Below, piece by piece: positions 1 to 7,854 of a DNA stretch of 44,678 bases (within the stretch, counting starts at the first letter, position 1; the number at the start of each line of letters is the position of its first letter). Position numbers and translations under genes: made by a program. Origin of the DNA: Sabulitectum sp964386635 (lineage in GTDB: Bacteria > Fermentibacterota > Fermentibacteria > Fermentibacterales > JCC-6); contig CAYLRO010000025.1 in NCBI GenBank assembly GCA_964386635.1, positions 1-44,678 on the forward strand, read 5' to 3'. Under the pieces are notes generated by a model that did not search any database, had not been told where the DNA came from, and worked only from the letters and a program-made list of their open reading frames with translations.

Positions 1-2
1 CG

Positions 3-827
3 GACCTGGATTCAATATTCGGCGGCACACCAGCTGCAGAGGAACCTGCACCTGTAGAAGAACCGCCAGTCCCTGAACCGGAAGCTGCTGCAGAAGAACC
101 TGCTCCAGTGGACGAAGAACCTTCAGCTCCTGAACCTGAAGCTGCCCCGGAGACTGAACCTGCAGCAGCTCAGGAACCTCAGGAAGAACCTGAAGCGGTG
201 GAGGAACCATCCCCGGCTGAAATTTCCGTGGAAGTTCCAGTGATCTCAGATGAAGCTTCTGATATAGCGGTAGAACCTGTTGCTGAAGTAAAAGAGGAAG
301 AGCCTGCCGGCGAAACTGCTGAATCCGCAGTTGATTCGGAACAGGCATGCGAATACATTCTTCTTCCTGGAAACGCAGTGTCACTTTGTTCCATGAAGCT
401 TGTTTCAGGATCTGTAAGAGTTATCAGCGGACTTGTCACGGCTGTTTCAGGTGATGTTGAAATTAAGGGAAAGGTACTGTCCGGTGAGGGAATGGTCTGG
501 TTTGGACAGGGCACTCTTGAACCTGTCGTGGTAGAATACAAAGATGGTATGACAATCAGAATTGATAAGCTTGCAGTGAGACCGAACTCGATCACAAGTG
601 AATCTGCCGGTGTGGAATCAATGCCATCCCTTAGAAAGCTTACAGGGATGAATTCCGGATCACTTCTAATGTTTACTTCTGGAAGCTGTAAAACCATATC
701 GGTTTCCAGGGGTCTTCGAGTCAGAGCCGGATGCATACTTGCCACAGATGCTGATGTACACTTATCCGGCGGAGAAGACGGATTCCTGGAAGTAACAGGA
801 ACCGGATCTCTTCTTATTACAGGCTGA
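3..827 (+). CDS. AIM24-like C-terminal domain protein (5' end outside window)
   Basis: The reading frame is open to the left edge, so the true start lies upstream; the first in-window GTG (108) is inside the repetitive part. Up to about position 340 the protein is a low-complexity, acidic Pro/Glu/Ala-rich linker. From about 345 onward it is a beta-rich, Gly/Ser/Val-rich domain with short repeated strands, ending in a GxGSLLITG-type motif. This resembles the AIM24/TIGR00266 double-stranded beta-helix family (my reading by pattern, not a search). I see no membrane segment in the visible part. Function unknown; a soluble scaffold or binding protein is possible. A tRNA gene follows 45 bases after the stop. 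Confidence 0.6.
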   Translation, partial: DLDSIFGGTPAAEEPAPVEEPPVPEPEAAAEEPAPVDEEPSAPEPEAAPETEPAAAQEPQEEPEAVEEPSPAEISVEVPVISDEASDIAVEPVAEVKEEEPAGETAESAVDSEQACEYILLPGNAVSLCSMKLVSGSVRVISGLVTAVSGDVEIKGKVLSGEGMVWFGQGTLEPVVVEYKDGMTIRIDKLAVRPNSITSESAGVESMPSLRKLTGMNSGSLLMFTSGSCKTISVSRGLRVRAGCILATDADVHLSGGEDGFLEVTGTGSLLITG

Positions 828-872
828 GATTTGCACAGACGTAGAATGATATTCTGTTTTCAAAGCTTCTGT

Positions 873-948
873 GGGGATGTAGCTCAGTTGGGAGAGCGCT
901 GCCTTCGCAAGGCAGAGGTCGGCGGTTCGATCCCGCTCATCTCCACCA
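873..948 (+). tRNA. tRNA-Ala (anticodon CGC)
   Basis: A complete 76-nt cloverleaf with encoded CCA (946-948). The acceptor strands 873-879 and 938-944 pair fully, including the G3-U70 wobble that is the classic alanine identity element. The anticodon loop reads TTCGCAA, giving anticodon CGC for GCG codons. The T-arm (921-937) has a normal TTCGATC loop. No convincing promoter was found in the 45-base gap before it, so it may be read from upstream. Confidence 0.97.
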
Positions 949-976
949 GTTATCCTTTTGTGGATCGGACTGATCA

Positions 977-2464
977 ATGAGACAGAATTCGGGGAACACT
1001 TCAACAGACTGCAGTGCTGTCTGGCATGTTCAGAATGGCAGAAGCAGGGTGCAGCGCATTTGTGCCGCTGGCGGTTTCAGAACTGAGTATCCTTACACCG
1101 GCGTTGTTGTGGTTGCTGAAAATTGCTCGACAGACGAGGATCTATCTGCATCTCTGGCAGTGGAGACTGTTCGGGATGTCTTTGCTGAAGGGGTTGCTTT
1201 CGGAGTAGAGGATGCCCTGGCTGATTCCTTCGATGAAGCATCAGAGCTTATAAGGGAGAAGAATCTTTCAGGCTGCAGCGCGGCAGCAGTTGCTTTCAGT
1301 GCAACGCATATCTGGTATGCACTGGCGGGTAACTGCCGGATCTATCGTATTGATTCAGACGGGGTCAGGTGCATAGTACAGGACAAATCAAGAGCAAGTG
1401 AGTCTAAGATGTCAAGCGAGCATCCTGAGTACCTTAAGAAAGTACGAAGCATGGAATGGTGGCTTGGGGCTCCATCTGAAGGAAAAGCGGTATTCGGTCA
1501 TACTCGTATTCGAAAAGACACAACCTATCTGATAATGACATCCGGAAGCTGGGTGCAGTTTGAAAGCGGTAGTCCAATGTTGTCCCGGAAGGGTGTTCGG
1601 AGAAGCCTTCACGGTTGGATAACTGCTCTTGCAAGAGAATTGAAGCTCGCATACAGAAGGCAGGGAGGAGCTCTGGCCGCAGTGTCCGGGCGTAAAGCTC
1701 GAGCAGATTCTTCCATATCATGGAAGTCGTTAAGCATTACAGTTGCTGCTGTTGCCCTTGCAGCATATCTGATCTTTGGAAATCCCTTTTCCTGCAGTGA
1801 GATCTCCACTGAAAGATCCGATTTGTTTTCAACTGACTCTGTTCCTGAAGAAATTGTACAACCTCTTTCACTGGAGACTGACACAATTCCTGAAGAAAAT
1901 TCTTCAAGTTTTTTCGAGCTGCTGAGTGACAGCATGCATACAACTCTGCAGGATACCATATCCACAGTTCTCCCGGATTTCGCAGACCAGCTGCCACTGG
2001 AATCGGTGGTGATTGGACTGGATGCTGATTCACTGCCTGCAGATTCTTTCGCAGTAAGCAGAAATACAGAACCTGACATACAGTGGGAGAACTATTCTCC
2101 AGGAATTTACTGCATCAGCAGTGATTCTGTTTCTGTCTATCTTGCTGCCACTGCAGCAAGGTTTTATCCACATCTGGAGATTTTCCGTCTGGACAGGATC
2201 ATTACTGTGAGAGAAAACGGTGTAAGCGAAAGCGCAAGGTGGCTCTCTTCACTTGCGGTTGAACAGGCTTCTCTCACGGGAGTTATTGTGGAGACAAGAA
2301 GCAGCGTGGCAGGCGGTGCGAACTGGATCAGGAATTACCCTGTTTTTGCCAACGGGAATAGAGATGACCGATCCGGTGAACCCGGTGGTTTCATGGGAGA
2401 TTCTCTCCCTGGCATTCCAGTTCTCCGGAATGAGCATGGCTACAGACTGATATTGGTTCAATAG
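977..2464 (+). CDS. Degenerate PP2C-like membrane protein
   Basis: Residues 1 to about 240 look like a PP2C/SpoIIE-type phosphatase fold: a GCSAAAVAF strand near residue 99 followed by ALAGNCRIYRI, matching the 'GSTA...GDSR' region of PP2C enzymes. The Asp of GDSR is Asn here, and the later metal-binding 'ASDG' motif appears as TSGSW, so the metal site seems lost and the protein is probably a pseudophosphatase or sensor. One transmembrane helix follows (about 252-270), then a Ser/Asp/Glu-rich linker and an extracytoplasmic domain from about residue 375. ATG 977 lacks a strong ribosome site. It lies alone between tRNA-Ala and the SRP RNA. The specific role is unknown. Confidence 0.6.
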   Translation: MRQNSGNTSTDCSAVWHVQNGRSRVQRICAAGGFRTEYPYTGVVVVAENCSTDEDLSASLAVETVRDVFAEGVAFGVEDALADSFDEASELIREKNLSGCSAAAVAFSATHIWYALAGNCRIYRIDSDGVRCIVQDKSRASESKMSSEHPEYLKKVRSMEWWLGAPSEGKAVFGHTRIRKDTTYLIMTSGSWVQFESGSPMLSRKGVRRSLHGWITALARELKLAYRRQGGALAAVSGRKARADSSISWKSLSITVAAVALAAYLIFGNPFSCSEISTERSDLFSTDSVPEEIVQPLSLETDTIPEENSSSFFELLSDSMHTTLQDTISTVLPDFADQLPLESVVIGLDADSLPADSFAVSRNTEPDIQWENYSPGIYCISSDSVSVYLAATAARFYPHLEIFRLDRIITVRENGVSESARWLSSLAVEQASLTGVIVETRSSVAGGANWIRNYPVFANGNRDDRSGEPGGFMGDSLPGIPVLRNEHGYRLILVQ

Positions 2465-2510
2465 ACATTTTACGCCTTGAAAAATTTCCCGTTTTTTCCT
2501 ATCTTCTGCA

Positions 2511-2778
2511 GCCGGCCACTCTAGGCGGGGAGCCAGCGGTGCCCTGTACCCGCAATCCGCTATAGCGGGGCTGAATACCCGGCGCGGCGCAGTTCTCAGG
2601 ACCGCGTCAGAAGCATTGGATTTATGAACAGAACCCGCGCGGCGCAACACCGTGAACCCGGTCAGGGTCGGAAGACAGCAGCCGTAAGTGGACCGTTGCG
2701 GGTGATGCGGATCATTTTGTTCAGTACCTTTGTTCTCTGCGTGTTTCAGTGAATCGTCAATCCGGGTGGGTGGTCGGC
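2511..2778 (+). ncRNA. ffs: Signal recognition particle RNA, large bacterial type with Alu domain
   Basis: The SRP S-domain tip is present at 2661-2683: GTCAGG, then GTCGGAAGAC, then AGCAGCC. The 5' part (about 2523-2580) matches the Alu-domain core of Bacillus scRNA, including the GGTGCCCTGTACC and CAATCCGC segments. The two ends pair perfectly: 2511-2519 (GCCGGCCAC) with 2770-2778 (GTGGTCGGC, one G-U). A further helix pairs 2626-2633 with 2715-2722. At about 268 nt this is the long Alu-containing form rather than the 4.5S form. It binds Ffh and targets nascent membrane proteins. It directly precedes dnaX, the same order as scr-dnaX in Bacillus. Confidence 0.95.
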
Positions 2779-2806
2779 ACATATTAATCAAGACAGGGGG
2801 TCGTCT

Positions 2807-4120
2807 TTGAGTTACCTTGTTTTTGCCAGAAAGTGGCGTCCTCAGACTTTCAGTGATGTAATTGCTCAGGAGCATGTCACCCTGACCCTGAAAAATGCCA
2901 TTGAGAACGAGAGGATAGGCCATGCCTATCTGTTCACAGGTCCCAGAGGTGTGGGAAAGACGACTACTGCTCGAATTCTTGCCAAAGCGCTGAACTGCAG
3001 CAAGGGCCCGACACCGGATCCCTGTATGGAATGTGATGCCTGCCGAAGAATCGCAGCCGGCGGCCACCTTGATGTTCTTGAGATCGACGGCGCAAGCAAC
3101 AGAGGTATCGATGAGATAAGAGATCTTCGCGAGAAAGCCAGATACGCTGCGGCTGAAGGCGGATACAAGATCTACATTATCGACGAGGTACACATGCTTA
3201 CCCGGGAGGCATTCAATGCTCTGCTTAAAATCCTCGAGGAACCACCTGATAAAGTGATTTTCATCTTTGCCACTACAGAACCGAGAAAGGTCCCTGCTAC
3301 TATTTTAAGCAGATGCCAGAGATTCGATTTCAGAAGAATCCCTTCATCGGTAATGGGAGAGTACATTCAGGAAGAGGCATCAGGAGAGGGCATAAAAATA
3401 GCACAGGACGCTTTAAGTCTTGTGTGCAGGGCTTCCGGTGGAAGCATGAGGGATGCACTGTCAATAATGGACCAGTTAGTAAGTTTTTCCGGTGGAAACA
3501 TCACTGGCGATACAGTATCGAAACTGCTCGGTCTTGTTGAGGCTGATCTTCTTGCAGCGATCTGCGGATCGGTACTCAACGGAAAGGGCAGCAATGCTCT
3601 GGAGCTTGTAGAAGAAGCACTTGCTAGAGGTTACAGTATTGAAGAGCTGATCGATGCCCTGGGAGGATTTCTCAGAAACTCCCTGCTGGCTGCTGCCGGA
3701 GCTGAAAAGGGAATAAGCGATCTTTCTGACAGTGAGATAGAGCTGGTTCGCAAAACAGTTGCCGGGGTAGCAGATGTGCACGTTCTTAATGTTATGCGAC
3801 TGGTTTCAGGTGCATCTGATCAGATAAGAAGCGGTGCTCCACCTCGGATCTCCATTGAAGGCGCACTGCTTGCTGCATCTAAACTCAGTATTGCTTTCGG
3901 ACTTGACCAGCTTCCGGAAGTGACACCTGCAGTGAGCGTGAAGGCTGTTGCAGCTGCTGAAGAACCCGATTCTCCCAAAGAGACAGCCAAAGCAGTTTCA
4001 GAGGATCCACCGCCTGAGGAGACTGCAGCCGAAACTGCGAACGATGATAACCGGGAAAAAGAGAATACATATATCCGGCAGATATCCGGCCTGTTTGATA
4101 TGATTCCGGAAAGCAATTAG
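2807..4120 (+). CDS. dnaX: DNA polymerase III clamp-loader subunit gamma/tau
   Basis: ATPase of the clamp loader, which places the beta sliding clamp on DNA. Walker A GPRGVGKT is at residues 45-52, a four-cysteine zinc site follows (CSKGPTPDPCMECDAC, about 63-78), Walker B is in IIDEVHML and the SRC sensor motif in ILSRCQRFDF. The protein is 437 aa, short beside typical tau (550-640): after the clamp-loader collar only a Pro/Glu/Ala-rich tail of roughly 60 residues remains, so the polymerase- and helicase-binding domains of tau appear to be missing. Start TTG 2807 is chosen for its AGGGGG Shine-Dalgarno (2795-2800). First gene of a dnaX-ebfC-recR unit. Confidence 0.96.
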   Translation: MSYLVFARKWRPQTFSDVIAQEHVTLTLKNAIENERIGHAYLFTGPRGVGKTTTARILAKALNCSKGPTPDPCMECDACRRIAAGGHLDVLEIDGASNRGIDEIRDLREKARYAAAEGGYKIYIIDEVHMLTREAFNALLKILEEPPDKVIFIFATTEPRKVPATILSRCQRFDFRRIPSSVMGEYIQEEASGEGIKIAQDALSLVCRASGGSMRDALSIMDQLVSFSGGNITGDTVSKLLGLVEADLLAAICGSVLNGKGSNALELVEEALARGYSIEELIDALGGFLRNSLLAAAGAEKGISDLSDSEIELVRKTVAGVADVHVLNVMRLVSGASDQIRSGAPPRISIEGALLAASKLSIAFGLDQLPEVTPAVSVKAVAAAEEPDSPKETAKAVSEDPPPEETAAETANDDNREKENTYIRQISGLFDMIPESN

Positions 4121-4135
4121 CGACAGGAGATCCAG

Positions 4136-4450
4136 ATGAACCGTCAGATGAAGAAAATGATGGCCCAGGCCCAGAAGATGCAGCAGGATATGCTGAAAGC
4201 TCAGGATGAACTTGCTGATGAGCGTATTGAAGGAGCTGCCGGTGGCGGTCTGGTTAAGGTAACTGTGACAGGCCAGTCAGACGTTGTAGGAATTTCAATT
4301 TCTCCAGAGGCTGTTGACCCTGAAGATATTGAAATGCTCGAAGATATGATCATGGTGGCTCTGAAGGATGCAGTTGAGAAAAGCAAGGAACTTGCTCAGA
4401 GCAAAATGAGCAGCTTTGGAATGCCAGGGGGCCTGGGAGGAATGATGTGA
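4136..4450 (+). CDS. ebfC: YbaB/EbfC family nucleoid-associated protein
   Basis: A 104-residue protein with the family's helical N-terminus (MNRQMKKMMAQAQKMQQDM), the central GGGLVKVTVTG strand region and a Gly/Met-rich tail. Members are dimeric DNA-binding proteins, and the gene almost always sits between dnaX and recR, as here. The ATG is preceded by AGGAGATCC. Its stop codon overlaps the GTG start of recR, so the two are translationally coupled. Confidence 0.95.
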   Translation: MNRQMKKMMAQAQKMQQDMLKAQDELADERIEGAAGGGLVKVTVTGQSDVVGISISPEAVDPEDIEMLEDMIMVALKDAVEKSKELAQSKMSSFGMPGGLGGMM

Positions 4451-5034
4451 ACGGATCCCTGATCGACTCTCTGGCTGAGTCTCTGGGGAAATTGCCTGGT
4501 ATTGGGCGTAAGACTGCTCTCAGACTGGCTTTCTCTCTTGTAGACAATCAAGCCCTTGCCACAGAGCTGTCCCAGGTTCTTGAAGGTACTGTGAGAGATA
4601 TCAGGGAGTGCAGTCTTTGCAGAAATCTTACAGGAAATGAGATATGTGATACCTGTCTCGATAAGTCCAGAAGGCAGACCATCTGTGTTGTGCATACACC
4701 TGCAGATCAGAGATCCATGGAGGAAACCGGTCTTTACAGGGGATTCTACTTCGTTCTTCACGGGACACTTGCTCCTCTGGATGGTACCGGGCCTGGTGAA
4801 CTTGGTATACCCAGGCTGGTGAAAAGAGCTGTTGATCTCGAAGCTGAAGAGGTGATTCTTGCCCTTGATTCAACCACTGAGGGTGAAGCCACCTGCGCTT
4901 ACATTGCCAATCAGCTTGAAGCTCAGGGCATTAGGGTTACCCAGCTTGCAAGGGGATTACCCCCTGGAGCTCTTGTGGAATTTGCAGATTCACTTACCCT
5001 CTCCGAGGCATTGAAGGGAAGACGCGGGTTCTGA
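4447..5034 (+). CDS. recR: Recombination mediator protein RecR
   Basis: RecR helps RecO load RecA on gapped DNA. Seen here: an N-terminal helix-hairpin-helix (LGKLPGIGRKTALRLAF), a Cys4 zinc finger (C55, C58, C67, C70) and a Toprim domain ending in a normal C-terminus, 195 aa, the standard length. Start GTG 4447 overlaps the ebfC stop by four bases and has GGGAGG just upstream. The stop overlaps the ATG of pgsA by one base, which joins the replication/repair unit to phospholipid synthesis genes. Confidence 0.96.
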   Translation: MNGSLIDSLAESLGKLPGIGRKTALRLAFSLVDNQALATELSQVLEGTVRDIRECSLCRNLTGNEICDTCLDKSRRQTICVVHTPADQRSMEETGLYRGFYFVLHGTLAPLDGTGPGELGIPRLVKRAVDLEAEEVILALDSTTEGEATCAYIANQLEAQGIRVTQLARGLPPGALVEFADSLTLSEALKGRRGF

Positions 5035-5597
5035 TGTCTCTGAACTGGCCTAACCGTCTTACAATTGCCAGAATTATCATGGCTCCCATCGTTCTTGTTC
5101 TTCTTCAGATGGGAGACGGACCTGCCAGGTGGGCTGCTTTCTCTGTTTTCGTTACAGCAGCCCTGACAGACATGGTTGATGGTCATCTGGCCAGAAAGTA
5201 TGGCTGGATATCCAATCTGGGTAAGTTTCTGGACCCTCTTGCTGATAAGCTTCTTGTGGCTCTGGCATGGATTGGACTTGCCAGGCTCGGTCTTATCCCC
5301 CAGTGGACAACCTACATTATCGTAGGCCGTGAACTCCTTATTACCGGGCTCAGATCAATTGCAGCATATGCAGGAGTTCTGATTCTTCCATCCGGGCTTG
5401 GCAAGTGGAAGGCTGTTGTTCAGATGTTCACTGTGTCATTTTTCATGCTTATCTCAGTTCTGCAGCATGACAGTGTTAACAGCTGGGTAAAGTTATTCGG
5501 CGATATCTCAATCTGGTGTGCAATGGTTCTCACCATTGCTTCGGCACTCCATTACCTGTGGAGGAGTCGTCTTCTTCTTCAAAGGCTGGGAATGTGA
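5034..5597 (+). CDS. pgsA: CDP-diacylglycerol-glycerol-3-phosphate 3-phosphatidyltransferase
   Basis: Integral membrane enzyme that makes phosphatidylglycerophosphate from CDP-diacylglycerol and glycerol 3-phosphate. The full CDP-alcohol phosphotransferase signature D-x2-DG-x2-AR-x8-G-x3-D-x3-D is present, with D46, D49, G50, A53, R54, G63, D67 and D71. Several hydrophobic helices follow; 187 aa is normal. It overlaps recR by one base and pgpA by four, and pgpA performs the next reaction. Assignment to PgsA rather than another family member rests on length and this neighbour. Confidence 0.93.
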   Translation: MSLNWPNRLTIARIIMAPIVLVLLQMGDGPARWAAFSVFVTAALTDMVDGHLARKYGWISNLGKFLDPLADKLLVALAWIGLARLGLIPQWTTYIIVGRELLITGLRSIAAYAGVLILPSGLGKWKAVVQMFTVSFFMLISVLQHDSVNSWVKLFGDISIWCAMVLTIASALHYLWRSRLLLQRLGM

Positions 5598-6046
5598 AAC
5601 GCTTTTACAGATTTATCGGGGTCACTGTTGCAACTACATTCGGCACCGGTTTTTTTCCCCTGGGACCAGGAACAGTTGGAAGCCTGGTTTCAGCAGGCAT
5701 ATTTCTAATAACCCCGGATCATATAAGATTTACGCTGCTTCCGGGAATACTGCTGACAGCCTGGGCCGGGTGCGAAGCAGGGAGACGATTCTGGGGAGAA
5801 GATCCTTCAAAAGTTACTGTTGACGAGCTGGCCGGGTGCTGGATAGCCTGTCTTGCTGCACCTGTTCACTGGGGATACATGGGGATTGCAGCAGCTTTCC
5901 TGCTTTTCAGGATCTTTGATATTTTCAAACCCTGGCCTGTGAATGTACTTGACAGGATGAAGAGCAGTCTTGGAATTCTTCTTGATGATGTTGCAGCAGG
6001 TTTCATGGCAGCGGCAGTTCTCATTCTGGCTGATCTGCTGGTATAG
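5594..6046 (+). CDS. pgpA: Phosphatidylglycerophosphatase A
   Basis: Removes the phosphate from phosphatidylglycerophosphate to give phosphatidylglycerol, completing the step begun by PgsA. Family motifs are visible: GTGFFPLGPGTVGSL near the N-terminus, DELAG in the middle and LDDVAAG near the end, within a four-helix membrane protein. I place the start at GTG 5594, in a GTGA overlap with the pgsA stop, giving 150 aa; an ATG at 5516 would add 26 residues unlike the family. Confidence 0.9.
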   Translation: MKRFYRFIGVTVATTFGTGFFPLGPGTVGSLVSAGIFLITPDHIRFTLLPGILLTAWAGCEAGRRFWGEDPSKVTVDELAGCWIACLAAPVHWGYMGIAAAFLLFRIFDIFKPWPVNVLDRMKSSLGILLDDVAAGFMAAAVLILADLLV

Positions 6047-6048
6047 AA

Positions 6049-7260
6049 ATGCCTTCATTTTACACTGAATCCGCCCTTCTTATTGTCGGTGACGAACTTC
6101 TCAGCGGCAGAACCCGTGATGTGAACCTGTACAGATTCTCCGGGTTACTGTCCGACTGGGGTATTCCAGTTGTGCAGGCCATTGTGGTGAGAGACAACCC
6201 CCGGGAGATAGCCAGGGCTGTTCAGGAGCTATGTACTGATGACAGGGTACTGATCATCACAGGGGGAATGGGACCTACAGACGATGATCTTACAGTAAAG
6301 GCTGTTTCGGATGCTCTAAAGCTGCCATTGTTCAGATCTCCCGACGCAGAAAAAATGGTTCGCAGCCGGCAGGAACACTATGGCCTGGGCATGCCTGAAT
6401 CAGCTCTGAAGCAGGCTGACATTCCAGCTGGTTCTGTTCCGGTACTTAATACTGCAGGAATAGCTCCCGGAGTAGTTATCAGGGATGGTCGGAGAGCAGT
6501 CATCTGCATACCCGGAGTCCCGTCTGAATCACTGGCCCTGATCCAGCCGTGCCTTGAGGAAGCAGGAGCTGTCAGGGGTATTGCCGAGCAGGTTCACTTC
6601 ATAAGAACCTGGGGGTTGAAGGAAAACGCTCTCTACGACAGGCTGAAGGAGACGGCAGAGAGACACGGAGTAATTCCGGCATACCTGCCAAGTCCGGGCA
6701 GGGTGGACGTAAAAGTCAAGGGAGACGGCGCTGAGGATTTTGTGCAATCGGTGAAAATGATGCTGGGAAACAGCGTTTATTCCCTGCTCAGAGACGAGTC
6801 CCTTGAAGAAGTCACAGGCAGAAAACTTATGGAAAAAGGAATGACACTGGCAACTGCTGAATCCTGTACCGGTGGTGGAATCGGAAGGGGAATCACATCG
6901 ATCTCCGGTTCTTCGAGGTGGTATTCAGGTGGTGTAATCAGTTACTCCAACAGTATCAAATCGGGAATACTGGGAGTAAGCAGGGAAACTTTGTCCATTC
7001 ACGGTGCTGTAAGCAGAGAGACAGCTGTTGAGATGGCAAAGGGTGTTCTGGCTGCAACAGGAGCAGACTGTTCTGTGTCTGTAACCGGTATTGCAGGACC
7101 TGATGGAGGTACCCATGAGAAGCCTGTGGGCACTGTCTGGACTGCAGCAGTGACTCCCATGGGAGAACGCGCTGATCTCTGGAGGCTTGGCGGCAACAGA
7201 GAAGCAATAAGAAACGGTGCTGCATCCAGGGCTCTGGGTGCTCTTTTCGAACTGCTCTAA
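6049..7260 (+). CDS. cinA: CinA-like protein (MoaB-like plus nicotinamide-nucleotide amidohydrolase domains)
   Basis: 403 aa in two parts. Residues about 1-170 form the MoaB/MogA-like domain with GDELLSGRTRD and GGMGPTDDDLT. Residues about 255-403 form the CinA C-terminal domain with ATAESCTGG and VTGIAGPDGG, the nicotinamide mononucleotide deamidase part used in pyridine nucleotide recycling. The gene begins two bases after pgpA and its TAA overlaps the ATG of thpR. The cinA-recA neighbourhood is common in bacteria, and recA lies 1.8 kb downstream. Confidence 0.95.
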   Translation: MPSFYTESALLIVGDELLSGRTRDVNLYRFSGLLSDWGIPVVQAIVVRDNPREIARAVQELCTDDRVLIITGGMGPTDDDLTVKAVSDALKLPLFRSPDAEKMVRSRQEHYGLGMPESALKQADIPAGSVPVLNTAGIAPGVVIRDGRRAVICIPGVPSESLALIQPCLEEAGAVRGIAEQVHFIRTWGLKENALYDRLKETAERHGVIPAYLPSPGRVDVKVKGDGAEDFVQSVKMMLGNSVYSLLRDESLEEVTGRKLMEKGMTLATAESCTGGGIGRGITSISGSSRWYSGGVISYSNSIKSGILGVSRETLSIHGAVSRETAVEMAKGVLAATGADCSVSVTGIAGPDGGTHEKPVGTVWTAAVTPMGERADLWRLGGNREAIRNGAASRALGALFELL

Positions 7261-7775
7261 TGAGATTGTTCATTGCACTTACTCTTCCGGATAAAGTACT
7301 GGAGGAGATAGGCTGCTGGCGTCAACCGCTTATTGAACAGTACAGACATCTCCGCTGGGTAAGCCCCGGCAACCAGCATCTCACTCTTCGATTCCTGGGA
7401 AGCAGAGAGCCTGACATTGTCATAAGCGAGATAAAAAAGCTGGATCTGTTTTCTTTTCTTCCAGTTGAATTCAAGCTTGAATGGTGCGGTTCTTTCGGGA
7501 GTCCCCCTTCTGTTCTCTGGCTGTCAGGGGAGTTCTCTGAAAGCTGTTACCGCATGGCTTCTGAACTGTCCGGCATAGTTGATGAAAATGGAATAACGGA
7601 GAAACGCAGATTTCTCCCTCACATCACCGTGGCCAGGTCACGCAGGGGGAGGGAAGTTCCACCGGCTGAATTCACAGATATTATTAAGGGATCATCAAAT
7701 GAGATAAAACTTATAGGCAGTACTCTCACACCTGAGGGTCCTGTCTACAGTGATTTTTTCAGAATATCCGTGTAA
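7260..7775 (+). CDS. thpR: RNA 2',3'-cyclic phosphodiesterase (2H family)
   Basis: A LigT/ThpR-type 2H phosphoesterase of 171 aa. The two catalytic H-x-T motifs are H40-L-T (in HLTLRFLG) and H121-I-T (in PHITVAR). Such enzymes open 2',3'-cyclic phosphates on RNA. The start overlaps the cinA stop by one base, so it belongs to the pgsA-pgpA-cinA operon. About 80 bases separate it from the next gene. Confidence 0.93.
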   Translation: MRLFIALTLPDKVLEEIGCWRQPLIEQYRHLRWVSPGNQHLTLRFLGSREPDIVISEIKKLDLFSFLPVEFKLEWCGSFGSPPSVLWLSGEFSESCYRMASELSGIVDENGITEKRRFLPHITVARSRRGREVPPAEFTDIIKGSSNEIKLIGSTLTPEGPVYSDFFRISV

Positions 7776-7854
7776 CACCCAGTTCACAAAACCTGACCTA
7801 TTGACAGATGCATATAGTTCTACCAGACAGCACCATTTATAGATGGAGAGTTTT

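Noticed and set aside
831..855. TTGCAC/TATTCT as a tRNA-Ala promoter
   Set aside because: The spacer is only 13 bases.
762..1004. 80-aa minus-strand frame over tRNA-Ala
   Set aside because: It runs antisense through the tRNA gene; a common annotation artefact.
2249..3193. 314-aa minus-strand frame across the SRP RNA and the start of dnaX
   Set aside because: It covers a confirmed RNA gene and dnaX; codon pattern is that of an antisense shadow.
7801..7829. TTGACA at 7801 as a promoter for the propeller lipoprotein
   Set aside because: No acceptable -10 element at 16-18 bases; only a TATAGT far too close.
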